Positions 1-10,203 of a DNA stretch of 64,000 nucleotides are shown one piece after another. Origin of the DNA: Lodderomyces elongisporus (Eukaryota; Ascomycota; Pichiomycetes; Serinales; Debaryomycetaceae); NCBI RefSeq assembly GCF_030384665.1, contig NC_083679.1, positions 434,001 to 498,000 on the forward strand. The letters are read 5' to 3'. Numbering within the stretch: the stretch's first letter is position 1; each line of letters starts with the position of its first letter. The translations under genes and the position numbers were made by a program. Below the pieces are notes generated by a model, which worked only from the letters and a program-made list of their open reading frames with translations, had not been told where the DNA came from and ran no database searches.

Positions 1-2008
1 AAGTTGTGGCCAATCGTGCTAACATTCCTTGGTCACGAGTACGACGACGTCTCACAAAGCGTATTCCCATTTATTCAACAATTCTTGGGCGCTTGTAAAA
101 AACACTCGCAATTGTATTCGGTTGAGCTTTTATCAACTTTATTGAACAAGACTATTAGCAAGATGGAGTATGATGAAGAAGACGATGACTCTGATGAGGA
201 AACAGAACGCCAATTTGCCGAGTTTAGAGCACGGCTAAAGCTCTTCCAAGATGGTATTGCATCATTAGTACCAGACTTGTACATAGAAGCAGTCCCTATT
301 ATTATAAACCAGTCTTTATTTGAAGGTGACAAGCCTTGGAACAAATTGGAGTTGGGTATGTTTGAGCTTAGCAATTTCTCGGAAAGCTTGAAGAATAATG
401 TTATCAATGCGCCAAAAGCCAAGATTAGCGAAAGCAAGCCATACTTGATGTTTCAAGAGTTTTTGGTGAAACTCATCAACTCTCCTTTCATCATCAAAGT
501 GAACCACCCTTTGATCCAATCTAGCTTTTTTGAGCTAGTTGTCAAACATTACAGCTTTTTAAACTCGCACGAGAATAGAAAGGAACTTGTTTTCAAGATT
601 ATTGAGATTTTCACCAGTCCATTGGGATTACTCAACAGCAACGATAAAGTTAGGCTTAGAAGCTGGTACTTGTTTTTTCCGCTTCATGAAGCTTACAAAG
701 CCCAAAATGGACAATGAGGCTTTGATTGAGGATATAGTATTGAAAATGCAACCTTTGTTGGTAATTAAAGCGGAATTGCCCACGCGCGATGAGGACGATG
801 ACGTGGTGGAAAATGGTAATTTTAACAACCAACAGTACTTGTTTGAAACCATGGGTCTTCTCATTTCCTTGATCCCCAACGAATATGTCTCGCTCAAGGT
901 CAAACTTGTGCAAGCCATGTTCCAGCCAATCTTTAACGACTTGGAAAAATGTATTTCCATTGCCAACAAAGAACCCATCATTGTACTCCAGGCCCACCAT
1001 TCACTTATGGCATTGGGCACAATTGTTCGTGGCTATGATTACGAAACAAACTTGAAGTTTCCACCCGAAGTGGTTGAAAAGGTTGATAATGCTGCACAAG
1101 TTGTTTTGATTACCTTGGAAAACTTTTCGAAATCGGAGAGCGTTAGGGATGCATCTAGATTTGCGTTTGCTCGCTTCATTCCAATTTTGAATAGCACAAT
1201 CATTAGTGGCCACTTGACCAAATTGATCACCATCATCTGGTCAGCGCCTAATTTGAAGATTAGTGAGATCAGCGACTTTTTAAGTTTCCTTGGCCAAATT
1301 GCGCATACCTATAGGACCGATGAGAACATTTATCAGTTGCTAAACAATTTTCTCTCTCCTCTCTTCAAGAAAGTTTTTGAAGTATTGGACCTGCCAGTTA
1401 CAGAAGATGAGAGCTTGAGACCAGATATTAGTCGAGATAAGAATTTCCTCAAGAAAGCTATCTTGAATTTCATCAATGCCATTATCATCAACCACTTGCC
1501 TAGTTTGTTGGTCACAGAGAGCAATAAGAATGAGCTTGCCACGGTTGTGTCCAAGTTATTTGAATACGCATATGACATATCGGACACAGCGGTGTCCAAG
1601 TTGGCGATTGTTCAATTGATCAATCTAGTCAATGTTTTTGGCCAAGAAGGCAAAATCTCAGATGAGCAAGATAAATATGGTCAGAGTCTTCCTCCAGTGG
1701 AAGGAATTGATAATTTCTTGATGGAAAAAGTAGTCAACCTCTCCTTTGAATTGCCATTTCGCAAACAAGAGTTTGTTCTTGGCGATGCTCAGTATAGACT
1801 CATTGCACAAGATATCGCTCTTTTGCTTAAAACTTTTCAACAAAAGAAGGGAGAGCAATTTGTTGAATACCTTTCGGTTTATTTAACTAATATGGGACTT
1901 GGCCAGGACATGACCAATGATTTCTGCAGCAACTTGATCAATTTAGACTTAAAGGATTACAAAAAGTATTTTGTCACATTTGTCAGTCAAATGAAAGGTG
2001 AAAAATAG
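1..2008 (+). CDS. LOS1: Exportin-t Los1, C-terminal part, frameshifted
   Basis: This is the 3' part of the karyopherin that exports mature tRNA from the nucleus with Ran-GTP. The reading frame is open at the left edge, so the N-terminal Ran-binding part lies outside the window. About 670 residues of alpha-helical HEAT-type sequence are visible, against roughly 1100 aa for the yeast protein. Two overlapping frames are both Los1-like: frame 1 runs to 717 and the next frame runs to the TAG at 2008. Homology passes from one to the other at a run of six T (673-678). With five T the sequence continues smoothly from WYLFF into RFMK, so this is a single-base indel, either a sequence error or a real lesion. 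An ATG at 686 in the second frame could start a shortened protein. Family assignment rests on recognition of the exportin-t C-terminal pattern (SPLFKKVFEVL and the acidic loop before it). Confidence 0.82.
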
Positions 2009-2574
2009 AATTGACAGCCAATATAAAACAAAAAAGGATAACAAAAATTAAAAGAAAAATAGAAAGAAGAAGAAGAAGAAGATGATGATGATGATGAAAA
2101 GAACAAGTGAACGCTTGATGGCATGCTACTTTACTTTATTTTATACAAACTGGAAAATAAAAATATAAAGAAAATTGAAAGTAAAAGTTTATAGACAAGT
2201 AGATTGAATGATCATAATGAACACAATCTTGAGAAAGGAAAGAAATGGTGATATGGGGGAGGTGAGAGAAAAAAAAAAGAGAGAAATGGCGTAGAAGGAT
2301 ATAAATATGTAAAGTATAGCTTGTATAAGATTGATGAAATGGTAGCACCCATATTTTGAAAATTTACATCAAAGCCGCACATTTTCCTCATCTCGCGCGC
2401 ATGCGCACGCTCACACACTCATATTCGAATTTTGCAAATCTCATCTTCGATGCTTACAGAGAAGATACTTGAACCCAAGAGTAGAGTAACTTAATTACCA
2501 AAACATCATCGACGTCTAGTGCCAAAAAGCAACTGCACATAAAAAAAACACCCTTGTTTTCTGTCTTTACAAGA
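2009..2574. other. Intergenic LOS1-UTP18
   Basis: LOS1 3' region and UTP18 promoter. It begins with A-rich sequence and a GAA/GAT microsatellite (about 2062-2098). The right half carries ribosome-biogenesis type promoter motifs, listed separately. No other gene is seen. Confidence 0.7.
2357..2445 (+). promoter_or_regulatory. RRPE-like plus two PAC-core motifs upstream of UTP18
   Basis: TGAAAATTT at 2357-2365 resembles the RRPE element. CTCATC at 2387-2392 and again at 2440-2445 is GATGAG on the minus strand, the core of the PAC element. RRPE and PAC together mark ribosome-biogenesis promoters in budding yeasts. They sit 130-220 bp before the UTP18 ATG, which fits its role in 18S rRNA processing. 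Functional use is inferred from motif and context. Confidence 0.55.
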
Positions 2575-4323
2575 ATGACTTCGATATTGATAAAAAATAG
2601 AAAAGGGGAAATGGTGGAAGTACCGCCAAAGGACGAGGAGGAACTCATGTTGGAAAAACTAGTATTTGGAGACATCGAAGGATTGCAAAATAGCTTGAAA
2701 AGGGTTGACAATATATTTGATTTCGATGACGATGATGCAGAAGGGGGAGAGGAAGTGATTGAAGATGAAGAGGACAGCGACAGTGGAGATGATGATTTGG
2801 TACAGGATGAAGACTTGTTTTATATTGACGATGGAGAAGAAAAGGATGTCGAGGACGATGGAGATGAGGATATGGAAGATGGAGAAACATCGGGAGAGGG
2901 TGGAGACTCTGAAGATGAAGGTGACCATGACGATTACGACGACGACGAAGACGACGACGAAATGGCATGGGTTGATAGTGATGATGAGAAATTAAACATA
3001 TCATTGATAGCATCGGACAGGCTAAAGAAATTAAGAAGACACCCCGATGATGTATGTATATCAGGTAAGGCATATACTACCAGACTACGCTCCCAATTTG
3101 AAAAGATCTACCCACGTCCTGAATGGGTAAACAAATTTGAACAGCAGTTGAAAGAGGCAGGTGACTCTGATGATGAAGATAGAGATGATGACAATGATGT
3201 GGATATGGATCAAGACGATGAGAGTTTGAAAAAGCAAATGACTCCTGCAACACTATCGAAATTTCTTTCGACGACGCACCAATTCCTCGCTTCGAAACAG
3301 CTCAAGCTTATATCGCCAACAAGGATCTCCATCACGCGTTTGAAAGATGCCAACTATCAGAAAATCTCCAAGTCGGCAATACAAGCGTTATCTTTCCATC
3401 CAACACACTCTATCTTGCTCACTGCAGGTTTTGATAAAACCATTCGTCTTTATCAAATTGATGGCAAGACAAATAATTACATGACTTCATACTTTCTCAA
3501 AAACTGTCCGATTATGGCATGTCAGTTTTCTCCACAACCCGAACAGAATCTAGTTTATGCTGCCGGTCGTAGAAAGTATATGAATAAGATTAATTTGAAT
3601 ACTGGTGAAGTGGAAAAAATTAGTCGAATGTATGGACACGAGCAAGTGCAAAAGTCGTTTGAGTCGATGAAATTGAGTCCCGGTGGAAAATTTATTGGGA
3701 TGATTGGTAACTCTGGATGGTTCAATCTCGTAAATGGGACAACGGGACAATGGATTAAGGGATTCAAGATTGAGGGTACCGTTGTTGATTTCGACTTTGC
3801 TCAAGACGAATCGTTTGTTGTTGTTATAAATTCCGCCGGTGAAGTTTGGGAATTCGAACTCACTGGTAAATTAACATCCAAGCTGGAAAACAAAGTCTTG
3901 CGCAAATGGGCAGACGATGGTGGTGTTGGAATAACTAGAGTTAAATTGGGGGGAAGAAATTCTAGATGGATGGCTATTGGGTCAAACAATGGTATTGTAA
4001 ACTTGTACGACCGTTCCACATTCAAAGATACAGCAGAATCCACTTTGAATCCAAAGCCATTCAAGACGGTTGAGAATTTGGTCACGTCCATATCGTCACT
4101 ATTGTTCAACCCAGATGGGCAGTTGCTAGCAATTGCGTCGAGGGCCAAAAGAGATGCATTTAAATTGGTTCACATGCCCTCGGGTTCAGTATACAGTAAC
4201 TGGCCAACGAGTGGTACCCCCTTGGGAAAAGTCACTTCAATTGTGTTTTCTCCAAATAATGAGATGTTGGCCGTGGGCAATGAAGCTGGTAAAGTAACGT
4301 TATGGAGATTAAACCACTATTAG
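2575..4323 (+). CDS. UTP18: U3 snoRNP / small-subunit processome WD40 protein Utp18
   Basis: Utp18 is a WD40 subunit of the nucleolar SSU processome, needed for early cleavages that yield 18S rRNA. The protein is 582 aa from the ATG at 2575. Upstream in-frame codons back to 2554 are open but lack an ATG. A conserved basic/acidic N-terminus is followed by a very acidic D/E tract (about residues 48-140) ending in AWVDSDDE, then a conserved block (SGKAYTTRLRSQFEKIYP) and a WD-repeat propeller from about residue 260 to the end (LSFHPTHSILLTAGFDKTIRLY; FNPDGQLLAIAS; FSPNNEMLAVGNEAGKVTLW). Acidic N-terminal tracts are common in nucleolar proteins. The RRPE/PAC motifs just upstream support the assignment. 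Confidence 0.92.
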   Translation: MTSILIKNRKGEMVEVPPKDEEELMLEKLVFGDIEGLQNSLKRVDNIFDFDDDDAEGGEEVIEDEEDSDSGDDDLVQDEDLFYIDDGEEKDVEDDGDEDMEDGETSGEGGDSEDEGDHDDYDDDEDDDEMAWVDSDDEKLNISLIASDRLKKLRRHPDDVCISGKAYTTRLRSQFEKIYPRPEWVNKFEQQLKEAGDSDDEDRDDDNDVDMDQDDESLKKQMTPATLSKFLSTTHQFLASKQLKLISPTRISITRLKDANYQKISKSAIQALSFHPTHSILLTAGFDKTIRLYQIDGKTNNYMTSYFLKNCPIMACQFSPQPEQNLVYAAGRRKYMNKINLNTGEVEKISRMYGHEQVQKSFESMKLSPGGKFIGMIGNSGWFNLVNGTTGQWIKGFKIEGTVVDFDFAQDESFVVVINSAGEVWEFELTGKLTSKLENKVLRKWADDGGVGITRVKLGGRNSRWMAIGSNNGIVNLYDRSTFKDTAESTLNPKPFKTVENLVTSISSLLFNPDGQLLAIASRAKRDAFKLVHMPSGSVYSNWPTSGTPLGKVTSIVFSPNNEMLAVGNEAGKVTLWRLNHY

Positions 4324-4828
4324 TGTTGCTCTGTTTTTTTTTGCCAGTGATAATATAGAGGAATAGAAAATAATGATCTTTGGTAGTTGTTTTTTTTTTA
4401 CAACGATGTATTTTTAATGTAGTCAAATTTTTTTCAAGCCTTTAAGTGTCAATACGTATATTGTTTGGGTTTGTTTGTTGTATTTTTTTTTTTGATGTTC
4501 TTAATTTCTATTGAAAAAAAGAAAAGAACAAGCAAACAAAAAAACAAGCAAACAAGCAAAGAAGCAAAGAAGCAAACAAACAATCTAACTCATTAATGGT
4601 GGTGATATCTGGTTGCCAAAAAATTTGTGCACTTGGTATGGTAAAAACGGGGTTGATGCTAGTGATGAACGCTACCAGTGAACCACTCTCAGTTACGACT
4701 AAATCAAGAAAAATCAAATTCAAGTAAAATTGAATCTCTCACCACAAACTCCTCTTGAGATAGTAACCATTCACCACCACCACCTGCACTATCAGCACCG
4801 ACACGAGAGATAACATAAGCAAAACAAA
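4324..4828. other. Intergenic UTP18-COA3
   Basis: AT-rich spacer with T-runs after UTP18 and an imperfect (AAGCAAAC)-type repeat at about 4522-4582. The right 100 bp is the COA3 leader. No additional gene is seen. Confidence 0.6.
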
Positions 4829-5154
4829 ATGGGTATCGCACCGTATGTAAATACTACGCTATTTAACTTATACTTGTCCTTAGTATACTAACCTTGGGCC
4901 AATTTAGAAAAGCACATTCACAATACCGTGACCCAAAGACCCATCAAATGACGCCAGCTCTTTATAGAGTCCGTCAACCTTTTTTTTGGAGGAATACCAT
5001 ATCTTTATTTGTCATTGGCTCGATCCCACTTGCGGCATATTGGTACACATTCACGAAAATGACTGAGGATGAGTTTAGTGATATTCCTATCCCACCTATT
5101 AGTGATGAAGAGTTGACGAAATTAAAGAAGGAGTATGAGGCTGGAAAGCAGTAA
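4829..5154 (+). CDS. COA3: Cytochrome c oxidase assembly factor Coa3 (two exons)
   Basis: Coa3 is a small inner-membrane protein that, with Cox14, holds newly made Cox1 and feeds back on COX1 mRNA translation. Exon 1 is 4829-4842 (ATG GGT ATC GCA CC) and exon 2 is 4908-5154. Splicing creates a CCA proline codon and an 86-aa protein starting [13 protein letters not shown], the usual length of yeast Coa3. Family hallmarks are [18 protein letters not shown], one membrane span (about residues 35-53) and the acidic tail [19 protein letters not shown]. Without the intron there is no ATG for this frame, so the split structure decides the start. It is convergent with the KCH1-like gene, 263 bp apart. 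Confidence 0.9.
4843..4907 (+). other. Spliceosomal intron of COA3
   Basis: 65-nt intron with 5' splice site GTATGT at 4843, branch site TACTAAC at 4886-4892 and 3' splice site TTTAG ending at 4907. It splits codon 5 after its second base. Removal joins the MGIAP start to the conserved Coa3 body. Confidence 0.9.
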
Positions 5155-5379
5155 GACATGGGAAGTTGAGTGGAGAGAAATGAAAGGGAAACATAACCGA
5201 GATCGATGCTTGTACATAGGGAATTTATAGTATCTAATGAGTTGAAGTGAAAGGAAAAGAAAAAAAAAAATACAAAGAAATTATTTTGAAATTAACAAAA
5301 GAATAGAGCGAAAAGAAGTAGCCAAATTGTATTCATGGAATGTTTAGTTTATCTTTTAGATCCTGCTTACTCTCTTTAG

Positions 5380-5383
<4 letters not shown>

Positions 5384-5415
<32 letters not shown>
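5384..5415. repeat. (AT)16 microsatellite
   Basis: A 32-bp alternating AT tract lies directly after the minus-strand stop of the KCH1-like gene, in the 263-bp convergent spacer. It may form part of the shared 3' end or terminator signal, which is inference. Confidence 0.85.
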
Positions 5416-5417
<2 letters not shown>

Positions 5418-5418
<1 letters not shown>

Positions 5419-7622
5419 TATTGTTCAAAGAAACGCGATACGCCTCGAACAGGGTATGGCACAGACAGGGGGTCGTTCTCGTTGTTTTTATCGTTGCCCC
5501 TACCTTGATGATCTTGGCAGCCCACTATATCTACATCCTCTAAATTCAACCGCGCCTTTGTCTGCTCTTGACGATATGCATCAACTATATCCAAACTTTC
5601 CTTAGTAATGCTATGTGTAGGGTAGCCCACAGGTTGATCTGCTTCATTTGCAATTGGTAGTATCATTGCATTGTTGTCAAACCCCAACCCATGTTCAAAT
5701 TCCACTTCATCGTTGTCTTTCTCTTCTTCTTTTTCTCTTTCTTCTTTAAAGTAGGTTATTTGATCTTCTAAGTCTGGTTTTTTTCTCTTGTATTTACCAC
5801 TTGGGCTTGTCACTTTATATAATGAGCCCTGTGAGCGGTTAGCTTTGGAAAAGGTCTCGGTAAAAGTCCCCGTTTGCGTAGATCGGGGTGTTGGGTGAAG
5901 TGGTGGAATGATGGAAGAGCTACTAAACGGATTCTCTGGTATTTGATCCATTTGGTGGTTTGAGAGCAAGTCGGTACTATTCATCTGCGACGAGTACAAT
6001 GTTGGGTCTGTGAATGACCGTTGGAAATGTTGTTGAGTTTGAGGTGGCATATACGTCAATATTGCCGTTGATGCGTTTAGATCTGTATCTTTATCCCAAT
6101 CGGATTGCAATGTGAAGGATCGTTTAGGTATCGATGGCATGAAACTTTCTTGCTGAAGTTGTTGATGTTGATGTTTATGTTTATGTTCATGTTTATGTTT
6201 ATGTGTGTCATGAAATTGATTACCAAACATATTTTGTGTTTCCAAAAGCTGTCCTGTCTTGTGAGATGTTAGTTCTGGTGCTACGCCTGTGTATGCAGTA
6301 TTGTATAAGTCTGTTTGATCATTTCGTGGTGTCGTTGTTGCTGTTGATATTGTTCTTGGTGGTGGTGGTGGAAGTGGAAGTGGTGATGATGATGATAATG
6401 ATGATGATAATGGTAGTGATGTTGTGTTTGCGAGGTTATACTCTTTTCTATTTCTATTCTTATCTTGTAATGTGCTCAATCGTCTATTCATTAAAGGGCC
6501 CTTTTCGTTGTTTAATGTTGAATAGACTTGTTCTTCTTGCTGTTGTGTTTGTAGCTGTTCAAACGATGGTTGTTCTTCCAAGAGTGGTCTGGAAACGTTT
6601 ATGTTCAGCTGCTGTGATTTGGAGCTCTCGCTTCTTCCATAAAATTGTCTCATTGGTATTTCATCTTCAGAGTCGTTTTTGTTGGGATAAAAGACCCTGG
6701 TATAATCTGTATAGTCTGGTAGTTCTTGGTCCAATTCTGGGAGTTGTGCGATTCCTTCTCTCGACAAGATTCCGTTATCGAGCAATTCCTGTTTGGACTT
6801 GTGGTGGAGTCTAACTGCATGCGATACTGACTTGTTGATTAGTATGCAGCAATAGCTCTTGAACGTGTTTGCCTCTTTGTCTCTTAAATAACATTTCAAC
6901 GGTACGTACATGATCATTCCAAAAAGGAACCGGAAAAAGAAAAGTGCATAAATCACTACTGACAAGCACATGAAACTTAGGATAATTGACAAGTTCAAAT
7001 TTGTTTGAGCTATACTCTTGATATTGCGCAATATATCGTTGTTCAACTCTCCGCCGGTGGCGTAGTACCGCAAAGTGAGTATATTGATCACTTGTCTTGG
7101 TGTGTCTGCAATCAAAATCTGTGGTGCATTGTCCAACTCATAATATGTGAGGAAGCAACAAAAGTCATGGAAATTGCCTTCGTCTATACTATTGAGCAAA
7201 CAGAAACAGGAATATGACTTGATTGAGTATATCTTCTTGCAGATTGAATTCAAGTATACTAGTGCAATGTTTCTTGTTCTGTAAATGTGTAGTGCCCATA
7301 TCCAATGGTAGATCACCAATACAAATTGGAAAATGATACATCCAGTGAAGATCCATTTGGCTATGGAGTATGCGTATGGTTTATAGTCTTCGGTGCCCCA
7401 TTTTTTAAATACTAGGATATTAAGACATGAGTAGATATCTGCTGCAATCAAGATAAATGACAAAAGCACGAGGATCCACATGTAAAAGTACCAGAATAGC
7501 GTTGTGCATTTGTAGTTTATAAAGTTCTCCACTTTCACCACGTCGAATGTCGAGACATTCAAATCGTATTTTTTGATGGCTCTCTCGGCATCCAAATGGC
7601 CCCCTCCATTATCCCTGACCAT
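5418..7622 (-). CDS. KCH1: Kch1/Prm6-family low-affinity potassium transporter
   Basis: 734 aa. The N-terminal third matches the fungal Kch family, plasma-membrane proteins that pass K+ and are needed for Ca2+ channel activation during mating or stress. Visible features are the family block FDVVKVENFINYKCTTLFW, hydrophobic spans at about residues 40-70, 87-112 and 210-245, and a cysteine-rich loop. After about residue 290 comes a long cytoplasmic tail that is low complexity: Q-rich, S/P-rich, and a Lys/His tract (HKHKHEHKHKHQH) near residue 480. The tail is much longer than in S. cerevisiae Kch1. The ATG at 7622 opens the frame. It is divergent from PTA1 across 2.6 kb. Confidence 0.8.
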
Positions 7623-10203
7623 GATGTGAAAATATCGTGAGACTAAGGGAGACGAGGCTGAAGTAGATTGAAGGTTATTTAAAATGACAATACCAAAAAA
7701 AAAAAAGAAAAGAAAAGAAAGAAAAATAAAAGATAACTTATATCAACGTGTTATTTTGATCCAATAACTCGTGACTGAATGGGTAATAATGATTTGGCAA
7801 CGCGTTTAATTAGCGAATGTGTGTCTTTAGGGTTGTCAAAGGAGCGTGTTGAATAAGCAGGTCCATATATATATATATATATAGGAATGTATATATACAA
7901 AGGTGTGTGTGTGTGTATGTGTATGTGTATGTATTGTGTGTTGCGTAGAATGTTCTTTTAAAAGGAGTGACTTAGTAGTGTGCATTAGATGATGGCTGGT
8001 GTTTAGTCCATATCACTTGTATTCCTTCTCTCTAGTTGATACGAGAAAGATTGACTAGATTGTACTAGAGGTAGTTGGTAATATTGGTGAGCTATTAGTT
8101 CTACAAAGTATGCATTCAATTATTTCCTCTTCTGATCTCTCTGATCTCTCTGTTTTCTCTGTCCCTCGTGTCTGCGCCGTTTCATAATTTCTAAAAATAA
8201 ATAAAAATAAATAAAACAAATAAAAATAAAAAAAAATAAAAATAAAAAAAATAAAATTGATTGAGGATAAATATTGCACCACTATTAAGAACTGGAGATC
8301 AGCAGCAATACCATCTTCAACAGCAACTACGAGCCATATACCAACCTTATCAGAAGAAGAAGAAGAATAAGAAAAGAAAGAGTACACGGCTGATCATCTT
8401 TTAAAAAGTCATATTTCCTCATTTGCTGCATGTACAATCAACGCTTCTCCTCTATCTTTTCTGTATTTGGTTCCATTTTTGCTTTGCTTTTCGAGCACCA
8501 TATTCTATAGTGCATTTGTTCTCAATACTCACAATACAAAATAGTCTAGATTATTTGTATCTACGCGTCGTGTAATTATTCACGTGACTCAAAAAAGAAA
8601 AAAAGAAAAGGTGTATTGCATCATAGAGAAACAACTCCGCTTTCCAAAGTTCCTTTCAGTTTCAGAATTTGAAAAAAAAAAAAAATGAAACAGAAACAGA
8701 AATAGAAATAGAATCAGAAATAGAAATAGAAACAGAAAGAGATATATGTTGAATTATTGAAACACATTGTGCAAAACAAGTGCAACAAGCAAACAAACAA
8801 ACAAACAAACAAACGAATAAACAAACAAACAAACAAACGAATAAACGAATAAGTAAATAAGTAAATAAGTAAATTGTCATTTTGCAATTATCTATATCTA
8901 TTTGTACTAGTATAAAGAATATGTTCTAGACTTACAAGGGGTCGTAAAGAGTCTACAGTTTCTCTGCCCGTTTTCTTCTCAATCCACTGCAACATACCAA
9001 CCTAGCATCGTCTGCGAATCCTCGTTAGCAGCAGGCATATATCGATTTACAGTTTAGATGCGAAAGGGGTAGTTGTTAATGTATAATCTCGAAAAAAAGA
9101 AACGAAAGACAAAAAAAAAAAAAAAAAAAAAAAATTTGTGAATAATTAGAATTGAATGCTAAACAATGTCGCATTTGGTGTCGCATTTGATGTCACACTT
9201 GATGTCACACTTTGATGTTGGAACTTTATAAAAGACAATTGCATGTGTATGGAACAAATTGTTGTTTTTTTTTCAGCTCTATAAATATTCTAATTTGTTT
9301 GCTATAACTTGCACACTAAAAGAATATCGATAAAGACTTTTTTTAGATAATGTATATACATATATATATATATATCACGTGATTTACGTGAATGTTGATA
9401 TTTATAAGCGTCAGTTTTTAATTGAACTGTGAGTTGCTTATCATAAATTTAGACTTAAAAGTCGGACTTTAAAGTTCTAGCTGTGAATAGTAAGAGTTTT
9501 ATGGATGCTTCATTATACTTAAATGAGTTATGGACATATTTAAATGACCAGTAGTAACTCTAAAATCATTTGATAATGTATAATAATATTTTCGTTGAAG
9601 TTGAAACCAAAAAAGTTGTTTAAAAAAAAAAAAAAGAAAACGAGAAAACGAGAAAAGCTCATGAACATATAAACACATGTTGATATATCTTTCAAAATTG
9701 CAATTCAAAGAATTGTAAATCTTGCCAACATTTATACAGCTCAAGTATTCATAATTCATATTGGTTTAGGGAAAAAAAAAAACACACACACACACACACA
9801 TTGAAATGTTTTTGATCTCCTCTACTTCTTGTCCATGCATTATTCATCTAACTGTTGTTAGATCCTGTCATTTTCCATTTCGCTACCATCTTCTCACACC
9901 TCCCCACCCCGCCCTCTTACTCTTTCTCCTTCTCTTTCTTGTATCTCAAATACTCAATAAATCACTCACGCAATCAATCACTCTCGCTCTGGCAATAAAA
10001 TGTATCTGTTTACATACTGGCTTTTTTTTAAACTTCCATTTTTTCTTTTTTCTTTTTTTTTCTTTTTTTTTTTTTTATCTCTTTCTCTCTTCTTTGTTTC
10101 TCATATTCTTTAGTATAAATTTTATTCCCACGCCTGTGAACAGAGGATTATAGTAACGTTTAACCCTTTTTAAAGGCTGTAAATTGAATAAACAATTTTA
10201 GCA
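7623..10203. other. 2.6-kb divergent intergenic region KCH1-PTA1
   Basis: No convincing gene was found on either strand. Contents are a TA tract (about 7866-7882), TG-rich tract (about 7903-7935), AAAT/AAAC repeats (8190-8255 and 8790-8875), a run of 24 A (9111-9134), a 12-bp tandem repeat (9167-9216), a CACGTG core within TCACGTGA (about 9376), ACGCGT at 7800-7805, and a pyrimidine-rich PTA1 leader (about 9890-10110). An ATG-started 115-codon frame at 9806-10150 is composed of F/L/S from the pyrimidine tract and is probably not a gene, but would act as an upstream ORF if transcribed. Confidence 0.6.
9167..9216. repeat. 12-bp tandem repeat (TGTCRCAYTTGA), four imperfect copies
   Basis: Successive copies read TGTCGCATTTGG, TGTCGCATTTGA, TGTCACACTTGA and TGTCACACTTTGA. 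They lie about 1 kb before PTA1. The core TGTCGCAT also occurs upstream of the CDR gene. Confidence 0.75.

Noticed and set aside
652..660. Ty1-like +1 slippery site (CTT AGA) before the LOS1 frame change
   Set aside because: Homology stays in frame 1 for several more codons (SWYLFF), so the shift is at the T6 run, not at CTT AGA.
9806..10153. 115-codon ATG frame before PTA1
   Set aside because: Composition is F/L/S from a pyrimidine-rich leader, with no family resemblance. At most an upstream ORF.
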